A stretch of 64,000 bases of DNA from positions 24,913 to 88,912 of the forward strand of contig DAHVDN010000006.1 in NCBI GenBank assembly GCA_027313505.1, in the 5' to 3' direction. The notes under the pieces were generated by a model. It searched no databases. It was not told where the DNA came from and saw only the letters and a program-made list of their open reading frames with translations. Source of the DNA: Candidatus Dormiibacterota bacterium. Lineage in GTDB: Bacteria > Chloroflexota > Dormibacteria > Aeolococcales > Bog-877. Positions within the stretch are counted from its first letter, which is position 1; each line of letters opens with the position of its first letter. The translations under genes and the position numbers were made by a program. Positions 57,050-64,000 of this stretch are shown here, piece by piece.

Positions 57050-57508
57050 GTGTGGGGTCGAATACCCTTCGCCGCGGGAGCAACGGCGGCTGCGTCAGCT
57101 CTCGTCTCCGGCTCGGGGGCAGTTGTTGCGGTTCCGGCTTTCGCATCGGCTGGCATCGCGTGCCTGGGTTTCGACCACCTGCACCAGCTTCGGAGAAGTC
57201 GGGTGGCCGGACTCAGGGCGGTGCGCGGCCACGTGTGTCAAAGCCCAACACTCCAATGCGCCGTCCCATCGGCCGGCGTGAGCGCAATAGTGGTGGCGTC
57301 GGTCCGCGGTGTTCCAGACTGGGCGCTGGCAGTGGTAGTGGTCGGGGCTGCGGCCTTACCCTGGGTGGCTCGGGAAGCCGTGATGGCAGCGGCGTCCAGC
57401 TCCCCAGCCATCTCCCATCTCGTCACCAGATGGGAGGAGCGTGCCATCCATGCGCAGCGCAGGAGTCTGGAAGTTACCGAGGGCCGCTGGCGTGACACCA
57501 GGTGGTGA
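57050..57508 (+). CDS. Hypothetical protein with hydrophobic segments
   Basis: 152-aa ORF with TM-like stretches (AASALVSGSGAVVAVPAFASAGIACLGF; WALAVVVVGAAALPWVA); no family recognised. Confidence 0.3.
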   Translation: MWGRIPFAAGATAAASALVSGSGAVVAVPAFASAGIACLGFDHLHQLRRSRVAGLRAVRGHVCQSPTLQCAVPSAGVSAIVVASVRGVPDWALAVVVVGAAALPWVAREAVMAAASSSPAISHLVTRWEERAIHAQRRSLEVTEGRWRDTRW

Positions 57509-58061
57509 TCGACCACTGGCGCCACCGGCCTTCTTGGAATGGATGAGATGGCGCCCGGATCGGCGACGGTCTCTGCCTGGGCCCGCAGGGAACCAAACAC
57601 CGCAGGTCAGGGCGCCGGCGGGCGGTTACCGCGAGCCTCTTGAATTCGGTCCACCACCTGTTCGACTCCATGAGCCGGTCGGGCGAGCTGACCAGGCAGA
57701 TTAAGCTTCGGTGAGCCAAAGTCGGCGCCTGCGACCATGCCTCACGACGGGGCGAGCGCCGTTCGACCGAAAAGATGCCTGACCGGAGCCCGGGCAAAGC
57801 ATTGACCCAAGAGGTTCTCGCCGGAGATAGCTCTGCGCCCCCTACACAGTCCTAAGCCGGAATCGGACAGCGACTCTGCTGCCAGTGGCCATCTTCGCCA
57901 ATTGAGCCCAATCACGGGGTTCTGTTGCTTGCTCGCGACTTCCTGACATCGGCTGAGACCTGCCGCGGCCGGCGGCCCGGTCCCGCGGAGCTCTGGAGCA
58001 GTCAGCAGCTCTCGGATCATGGAGGCTCGGCAGGCATCCCTGTCTTGATCCGTTGGCTGAG

Positions 58062-58811
58062 CTAGGGCGCCGACCTCAGCGGCCACGCCCCATCGTCGTC
58101 CCGCGGAACCAGACCCTGTCGGCGCAGGTAGGCGGCGAAGTCGGCGGCCTGGGAAAGCGCTGCCCGGACCTGCAACTCATGCACGGAAGTTGCGGTCAGT
58201 GCGGCCAGGTCGGGATATCTGACAGCCAGTGCGCGAGCCACTCCCAAAGCCGCCAGCGCGTCGCTACGCGCATTGTGGGCCACCCCAAGCTCCACCTGGT
58301 AGACCCGAGAAGCGTCGACTAGAGTGCGCCTGCCAGGACGATAGCGGTCCACATGCCGATCCAGAATCAGCGGGTCCACAATCGGCCCTACCGGACCGCC
58401 GAGCCGCGCCTCCAGCGAGCGGACGCCATGCCGGCGGCACTCCCGGTCCAGCAGGGTGAAGTCAAATCTGGCGTTGTAGGTAACCACTGCGGCCCCGGCC
58501 GCCATTGCTGTGGCCAGCGTATCGACAATCTCCGCGACACCCTCCCCGGCTGGGCGTCCATTCTCACGTGCTTCCTCTGATGTGATGCCGTGAATGGCGG
58601 TTGCCTCGGGGGGGATCGGGAGGCCAGGATCCAGCAACCAGCTCCTCTCACCCTCCCCCCCATTCCCGAGGTAGGCGCTCACGATTCGCTCTTTGTCCAC
58701 GTCCAAACCGGTGGTCTCGGTGTCGAATGCGAGTAGCGGCCCCGCCGCCCAGCCCGTCACGCCGCCCACACTCTTGGGTGGGGCCGGTAAAAGCCTCCCG
58801 CCGGTCGCCAA
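58062..58811 (-). CDS. DnaQ-like 3'-5' exonuclease (DEDD family)
   Basis: LLAFDTETTGLDVDKERIVSAYLG...AIHGITSEEA...VVTYNARFDFTLLDRECRRHG...GVAHNARSDALAALGVARAL. Confidence 0.88.
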   Translation of the reverse strand: MATGGRLLPAPPKSVGGVTGWAAGPLLAFDTETTGLDVDKERIVSAYLGNGGEGERSWLLDPGLPIPPEATAIHGITSEEARENGRPAGEGVAEIVDTLATAMAAGAAVVTYNARFDFTLLDRECRRHGVRSLEARLGGPVGPIVDPLILDRHVDRYRPGRRTLVDASRVYQVELGVAHNARSDALAALGVARALAVRYPDLAALTATSVHELQVRAALSQAADFAAYLRRQGLVPRDDDGAWPLRSAP

Positions 58812-58948
58812 CTTCGCAATCTATGGATTGGTCCACCTCCGAATCGAACGACCAGACGGTACCACCATCCAGCTGCGGGCGACAGTCAGTGCGCAGTGCT
58901 GGTTGACAGCTGCCTGGGATCTGGCTCTAGAGGCACTCTGCGGCGCCG

Positions 58949-59221
58949 GTGGTGGGGGCCGCCGCCAAATGCCTAGGTCTGCCAGCGGAGGGGAGGTCCA
59001 TCGCCACCCAAGACGATGCGCTGCTCGTGGTTCAACTTCTGCGGTGGTGGAGCGAGGTCGGCGCCGAAGAAGCTGCCCAGACCATATCCGCCGCCAACTT
59101 CGACATCGAGATGGCGTCGGCCGATGACCCGCCGCCCGCCAAGCTCCCAACCTTCGGGGAGGCGGTAGCCACCTTGGTAAAAAACGGCCTACTGAACGAG
59201 GCTCTGTCACACAACATTTGA
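58949..59221 (+). CDS. Hypothetical small protein
   Basis: 90-aa ORF MVGAAAKCLGLPAEGRSIATQDDALLVVQLLRWWSEVGAEEAAQTISAANFDIEMASADDPPPAKLPTFGEAVATLVKNGLLNEALSHNI; protein-like composition. Confidence 0.35.
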   Translation: MVGAAAKCLGLPAEGRSIATQDDALLVVQLLRWWSEVGAEEAAQTISAANFDIEMASADDPPPAKLPTFGEAVATLVKNGLLNEALSHNI

Positions 59222-59448
59222 AACTTGGTTGCCCTGTGGGCACGGCTGAGTTCAACAGCCCGCGAAAGCGGGAGCGCTTGGGCGAGCCCCGACTCTACGA
59301 GAACCTCGAGGCCATTGCGGGTGCCTCGCCCACTTCCGCCTACGAGCCCGCTCGTAAGGGAAGGGAAGGCATGGCTAGCTGACGGAAGGCGCGGCCCGAC
59401 TTTTTTCCATGGCGGTAGCCGATTGACTGGCGCGGGCGAGCGCAATCG

Positions 59449-59537
59449 CTGAGATCAACGGAACCCGGGGCGCGGATTGAACCCGCGACCTCTTCCTTAC
59501 CAACTGTCACGGCCCGTGCGCTGTGCGGCTGAGATCA
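59449..59537 (-). repeat. tRNA 3'-half-derived repeat, copy A
   Basis: 80-bp unit flanked by CTGAGATCA direct repeats (59449, 59529); contains minus-strand TTGGTAAGGAAGAGGTCGCGGGTTCAATCCGCGCCCCGGGTTCCG (59459-59503) resembling the anticodon loop to 3' end of tRNA-Thr(GGT). Confidence 0.75.
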
Positions 59538-59823
59538 GGCCACGGTCAAGAGGTTGGCCAGTCAGGTGCTTTTCGCGGCCGCTGGGCCGGCGCTGATGAA
59601 CTTTCACCACCTGATCCACGCCTTCCCGTCCCGGTACTGCCCAGAGCGCGGTCGACTTGGGCACGGTCTCGGACCTTCTGGACCACTCCAACGTAATCCT
59701 CAGTCTCTCCACCGATGCCGGGGTCGCGCACCCCCTCAAGCTCCGGGCGAGTGACCAACCAGCCCGTCCGCCACTCCGTTAGCATTGACCCTCTGACAGC
59801 GGACCGACGCGGGGGTTGAATCG

Positions 59824-60114
59824 ATGGCGGGCTACGTGCTGGCCGACGTGGAGTGGACCGACGAGGCGGGGCGGCAACGTTATCGGGAGCTGCTGTCGCC
59901 GACCCTGGCCAGGTACGGTGGAGAGTTCATCGTAGCCACGACTCAGGTGGACGTCGAGGAGGGTGACTGGCAGCACGCCGGCATCCTCGTGATGATTCGG
60001 TTCCCGACCGTCGACGGAGCCCGGGCCTGGTACGCATCGGAGGAATATCAGCCCGCGCGACGGGTCCGCCGGGAATCGTCGCGCTCCCGCTTGATGATCT
60101 TCGAGGGCGATTGA
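59824..60114 (+). CDS. DUF1330 domain protein
   Basis: 96 aa MAGYVLADVEWTDEAGRQRYRELLSPTLARYGGEFIVATTQVDVEEGDWQHAGILVMIRFPTVDGARAWYASEEYQPARRVRRESSRSRLMIFEGD. Confidence 0.85.
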   Translation: MAGYVLADVEWTDEAGRQRYRELLSPTLARYGGEFIVATTQVDVEEGDWQHAGILVMIRFPTVDGARAWYASEEYQPARRVRRESSRSRLMIFEGD

Positions 60115-60185
60115 GCGTCCCCCGGTAGCGAAACCGTCCCACGAAATCGCGGCCTAGCCGGGTGCAACCGGAGTTGGTTACCGCC

Positions 60186-60274
60186 GCCCTGAGATCAGCG
60201 GAACCCGGGCTGGGGATTGGACCCGCGACCTCTTCATCACCAGCTATTACGGCCCTTGCGCGGCGCTGCTGAGA
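60186..60274 (-). repeat. tRNA 3'-half-derived repeat, copy B
   Basis: 80-bp unit flanked by CTGAGATCA (60186, 60266); minus-strand CTGGTGATGAAGAGGTCGCGGGTCCAATCCCCAGCCCGGGTTCCG. Confidence 0.75.
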
Positions 60275-60512
60275 TCAGTGACGCCACCCTGACCTGTTCA
60301 CCTATGTGGTCGTCGAGAGGCCGGTCTCGGCTCCGATTTCACCGGCTTGCCGGATATGCCTTCTCCCGCTGAGCGGGTCCAGCACTCTGACGTCCAGTAC
60401 CTCAAACCGAATGCCAGCACCAGTGAAAAAGCGGGACCGCTATCCTCGCTGCCAGGCGATTTCAACCGGAGCGGCTGACGGGCCGGTCCCAAAGGAAATC
60501 ATTTGGGACGAA

Positions 60513-62204
60513 TTACAAGCTGTCCAGGTACTCGCGAACCATCAGCGTCGCGGTTGATCCCTCTCCAACTGCAGCGGCCACGCGCTTGACCGACCCATGA
60601 CGGATATCTCCAGCCGCGAACACCCCTGGCATGCTGGTCTCCAAGACTGATGGAGGGCGCTCGAGTTGCCATCGATGGGCCGGTTCCGAGATCTGCGCCA
60701 AATCCCGCCCTGTGAGCACGAATCCGTTTCTGTCGAGTGCGAGCGCGCCAGCCAACCACCCGCTATGGGGGCTGGCCCCGATGAACACAAAGAGGGCGTC
60801 CGCGCGCACGGTGCGGGCGCCGCCCCCGTCGGCGTCCCGCAAGACGAGCGCCTCCAGGTGCTGGTCTGTCTGCGCTCCGATGATCTGCACAGCATTTCGC
60901 ACCGTGATGCTGTCGGAGGCTCGGATCTCCTCGACGAGGTAGTCGGACATGCTCGCAGACAGCTCCCGGCCACGAATAAGCATCGTCACCCTGGCTCCGA
61001 CGGCTGCCAGGTGGGTGGCGGCCTGGCCGGCCGAGTTCCCTCCCCCCAGGATGTAGACGTCCATGTCGGCCATCGACTGCGCCTCGGACACCGCCGCTCC
61101 ATAGAAGACCCCGGCACCAACCAGGGCATCGACCTGAGGCACCCCGAGCCGACGGTACTCAACCCCACCGGCCAGAACCACGGCACGGGCGGCCGCCTCG
61201 TCGCCGTTGGAGAGCGTCACCAGCCGCTCGGCCCCACTTACGCGGAGGGCCTGACCAGCGCGGGCCACCACGGTGTGGACTCCGAGCTGTTGCGCTTGGC
61301 GTGCGGCCCGCTCTGCCAGCTCACCACCGCTGATGCTCCAGGGAAATCCCAGGTAGTTGCGGATCTTGGAGCTGGTGCCAGCCTGGCCGCCGATCGCGTC
61401 TGATTCAACAACCAGGGCGGACAGTCCTTCCGACGCCGCGTACACGGCGGCCGCCAATCCAGCAGGTCCCGCTCCTATGATGGCCACGTCGTAAGTTCCG
61501 GCACGAGGCCGCGTACTGGCACCGAGCGCCTCGGCAAGCTCGTCGCCCTTTGGATCCTGCAGTGCCTGGCCGTCGTAGAGCACCACCCCAGGCAGCCTGT
61601 CGGCCCCAAGGTGGTGTTCATCGAGCAGGGCCCTACCCCGAGGCGAGTCAGCCGCCACCAGCCCGGTCGCTACCCCGTTGCTCTCAAGCCAGCCGCGCAG
61701 CTCGCGACCGCGCGACTGGTCCGGTTGGTGGATGATCACCGCCTTCTCGTAGCGGGGTTGGTGCTGGCGTGCCCACAAGCGCAGCGCCTCCCCAATGACG
61801 GGGTAGAGCTCCTCCTCGGGACTTGCCCACGGCATGCCGAAGTAGAAGTCGATCTGATTGCGGGTGAGCGCTCGGACAATGTCAGCTTCGGCGCTGACGT
61901 CGCCCACATCGATGACCAGTGCGCGCTTTGTCCTGGGATGAAGGTCGCGCGCACGGATGAGGAATTCGACCCCGGTCATCTCGGGCATCCACATCGGCGC
62001 GATCACGACAGCCACCGGCCGCTGGCTCTGCGCGGCCGCCGTCAGCAACTCCAGCCCGGCGGCAGCTCCGTCGACCGCGACGACCTCGTAGTCACTGCCG
62101 AATCGCCGACCCAGGTCCCGCTGGAGCGCCGCGTCATCCGGACCGGCGCGACCAACGATGGCGATCAGCGTCGGCCCTGGACGGGGCGGCGGTTCCCGTC
62201 CCAT
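60513..62204 (-). CDS. Receiver-like domain fused to FAD-dependent thioredoxin reductase-like oxidoreductase
   Basis: N-term VVIAPMWMPEMTGVEFLIRARDLHP; C-term YDVAIIGAGPAGLAAAVYAASEGLSALVVESDAIGGQAGTSSKIRNYLGFPWSISGGELAERA...VYILGGGNSAGQAATHLA...VFAAGDIRHGSVKRVAAAVGEGS; start trimmed to MGREPPP (ATGA overlap). Confidence 0.88.
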   Translation of the reverse strand: MGREPPPRPGPTLIAIVGRAGPDDAALQRDLGRRFGSDYEVVAVDGAAAGLELLTAAAQSQRPVAVVIAPMWMPEMTGVEFLIRARDLHPRTKRALVIDVGDVSAEADIVRALTRNQIDFYFGMPWASPEEELYPVIGEALRLWARQHQPRYEKAVIIHQPDQSRGRELRGWLESNGVATGLVAADSPRGRALLDEHHLGADRLPGVVLYDGQALQDPKGDELAEALGASTRPRAGTYDVAIIGAGPAGLAAAVYAASEGLSALVVESDAIGGQAGTSSKIRNYLGFPWSISGGELAERAARQAQQLGVHTVVARAGQALRVSGAERLVTLSNGDEAAARAVVLAGGVEYRRLGVPQVDALVGAGVFYGAAVSEAQSMADMDVYILGGGNSAGQAATHLAAVGARVTMLIRGRELSASMSDYLVEEIRASDSITVRNAVQIIGAQTDQHLEALVLRDADGGGARTVRADALFVFIGASPHSGWLAGALALDRNGFVLTGRDLAQISEPAHRWQLERPPSVLETSMPGVFAAGDIRHGSVKRVAAAVGEGSTATLMVREYLDSL

Positions 62205-62980
62205 CAGAGGGGCAGGGGGTGCAGTAGCACCCCGCTTCCGGGGGCGCGCCCCGAGACCACCCTGCACCACTCCACCGCATCGATCGACTGCACTTCACCA
62301 CCATCCCCACGAGTGTAGGTGCCTCCTGCCAGACCGGTCAGATGGAGAGTGAAGGGGTCGTTGTGCAGAGAGGCCCACTCCGCGACCATGTCGGCCAGGA
62401 TCCGCCCGTCGTGGTCAGCGGTTACCACTAGTGGCTTCTCCACTGCCCGCGCAATGTCAACGCGGTGGATCCAGAGGTCCCGGGTGAAGCCCATGTCGAA
62501 CAACCATCCGACCGGCACCCACCCGAATGGTGGGCCTATCGGCAGGACCCGAAGGCCCCGGACTGGGGCTGGGAGCCTCCGCCGAGCGCGAAGTGCGCGC
62601 CGCGCGGCCCTCTCGTAGCCAGCCACCAGCTCCGCCGGCGACATGCTCCGCCGGTCCTGCACCTGGGCCTCGTTGACGCCATCCACCCAATGTTGCCCAT
62701 TGATCGTCCTCGTCAGCGGCAGCCCGGTCCGGAGCTGATGCACGAACTCGCGAACTGACGCCTGGGCACACGCCGATCCGACCACGTGGCCCACCAGCGA
62801 GCGCACGTCCCACCGAGTGCAATCGGTAGGCCGCGACCAGTCCTGTGGCCCCAGCGTGTGCAGAAGGTCAAGGAAGCGCTGGTTCTCGACCAAGGTGAGT
62901 GCCATGGCTTCCCGGTGCTCGATCCGACCAATCACCCCTGCGGCGGTGACGGGACCGGCGTGTCGCGCCACTGGCAGCAT
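62204..62980 (-). CDS. Maleylpyruvate isomerase family (MDMPI/DinB-like) protein
   Basis: LVENQRFLDLLHTLGPQDWSRPTDCTRWDVRSLVGHVVGSACAQ...; MGFTRDLWIHRVDIARA. Confidence 0.8.
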   Translation of the reverse strand: MLPVARHAGPVTAAGVIGRIEHREAMALTLVENQRFLDLLHTLGPQDWSRPTDCTRWDVRSLVGHVVGSACAQASVREFVHQLRTGLPLTRTINGQHWVDGVNEAQVQDRRSMSPAELVAGYERAARRALRARRRLPAPVRGLRVLPIGPPFGWVPVGWLFDMGFTRDLWIHRVDIARAVEKPLVVTADHDGRILADMVAEWASLHNDPFTLHLTGLAGGTYTRGDGGEVQSIDAVEWCRVVSGRAPGSGVLLHPLPL

Positions 62981-63161
62981 GCGCGCAGTCTACGGCCCGG
63001 TGGCTCGTCGGTAGTGAAAGTCTGGCACGAGCCGGCGACTGGGGAGGCGGGCCTTTTTCTCCTATCCCCGCTGCCCGGCTGCGTTTGGTCGCTGGTCTCG
63101 TCCCCAAGGATTACCGTTGGACCTGCTCAAGCGCGTCTCATCGCGGTGGCCCTTGGACAAG

Positions 63162-63290
63162 CGGAGCCCGGGGCGGGGCTTGGACCCGCGACCTCTTCCT
63201 CACCAACGATTTGAAGCTGTACGCTGTGCTACTGCCGTCCCGGTTAGATCAAGAATCCGTCCACTTATGTGGTCTTGAAAAGACCCCTCA
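63162..63290 (-). repeat. tRNA 3'-half-derived repeat, copy C (diverged)
   Basis: minus-strand TTGGTGAGGAAGAGGTCGCGGGTCCAAGCCCCGCCCCGGGCTCCG (63162-63206) with intact T-stem; downstream TATGTGGTC block shared with copy B. Confidence 0.65.
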
Positions 63291-63442
63291 GGGGCCCTGC
63301 AACGGCACCGTGATCACCGTCTCAGGCTCCTTTGGGCCCACCGGGAACATCACCTGGCCAGGGCCGTTGCATGGCGGATGATCTGTGAAACTTGCGAGGC
63401 GGTCTCGGTGGTCGCGGTGGCTTAGGACAGGCCGCGGCACTG

Positions 63443-63937
63443 TCATCCCTGAGTCTCTGCGGGCGAGGTCCCTGCGGCCTGCGAGGTCAAGTGCGCGGTC
63501 AGGTTGTCGAGCATCCAGGCCGTACCCCCCTCAGGCAGTTCGGGCTGGTCAAGGCCGTCGAGGTAAACGCCTTGCTCAGTCCAGGTCAGCACGGTGCCGG
63601 CCGCGTCGTTGCCGAACTCGATCGCGGCGACCGACACAGAGATCCGTGCCTGGTCAGCGTACATCTCGTAGCTGTACACGATCCGCTGGTCCGGCACGAT
63701 GTCGTAGTACAGGGCGTTGTCGGCGACCATTCGCCCATCGGTCTCCTGGAAACCAAAGCGCTCTCGCCCGCCTACCCGAAAGTCGAACTCGATGTAACCG
63801 GATGTTGCCTCCTCGGGCGGATTGAGCCCCTGTGTCTTGGCCTCGGAGTCGGCGAATACGGCGAACACCAGAGCCGGTGCCGCCGGGAAACTGCGCTCGA
63901 TGGTGAACGTGTTGAAGACGACTGAACGCTCGGTCAT
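63443..63937 (-). CDS. SRPBCC/AHSA1 family protein
   Basis: FTIERSFPAAPALVFAVFADSEAKTQ...SGYIEFDFRVGGRERFGF...YYDIVPDQRIVYSYEMYADQARISVSVAAIEF...GTVLTWTEQGVYLDG. Confidence 0.85.
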   Translation of the reverse strand: MTERSVVFNTFTIERSFPAAPALVFAVFADSEAKTQGLNPPEEATSGYIEFDFRVGGRERFGFQETDGRMVADNALYYDIVPDQRIVYSYEMYADQARISVSVAAIEFGNDAAGTVLTWTEQGVYLDGLDQPELPEGGTAWMLDNLTAHLTSQAAGTSPAETQG

Positions 63938-64000
63938 GATCTCCGCTTTCGGTTCTCAAGATTTTCGGCTAAGTAGTAGCCGAGCCGATCACGACGGCGT

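Noticed and set aside
57441-58030. Several short ORFs on both strands between the AAA ATPase and the exonuclease
   Set aside because: Conflicting overlapping frames without start signals or recognisable motifs.
59546-59785. Minus-strand frames resembling a degraded protein next to repeat copy A (VTRPELEGVRDPGIGGETEDYVGVVQKVRDRAQVDRALG...)
   Set aside because: The sequence shifts between frames and could not be assigned to any family; too uncertain to call a pseudogene.

Overview
GC-rich bacterial chromosome window. The thiE/acpS-nnrD/glmS/cdaR/cdaA/argF block and the S10-spc-alpha, str and beta operons (rpsI through rpsL, rpoC through rpmG, plus tRNA-Trp) are all on the minus strand. Two accessory areas break this up. 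(i) An ~11 kb amine/GABA-type catabolic island lies between rpsL and rpoC: Fur regulator, aldehyde dehydrogenase, two class III aminotransferases, PucR regulator, FAD oxidoreductase and APC permease, next to a decayed ECF sigma/anti-sigma pair. (ii) A plus-strand TadG/TadE/TadE cluster follows rpmG. It has overlapping start/stop codons, an ECF sigma factor, two paralogous single-TM anti-sigma-like proteins and an AAA+ ATPase. The distal end carries a DnaQ-like exonuclease, a receiver-TrxR-like fusion, an MDMPI-like protein and an SRPBCC protein. Three copies of a tRNA 3'-half-derived repeat occur there; two copies are exactly 80 bp between CTGAGATCA direct repeats. The most notable items are the tRNA-derived repeats, the sigma-linked Tad pseudopilin locus, the sigma/anti-sigma pseudogene pair and the AcpS-NnrD fusion. 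All calls come from reading the sequence and the supplied translations; no database search was possible.
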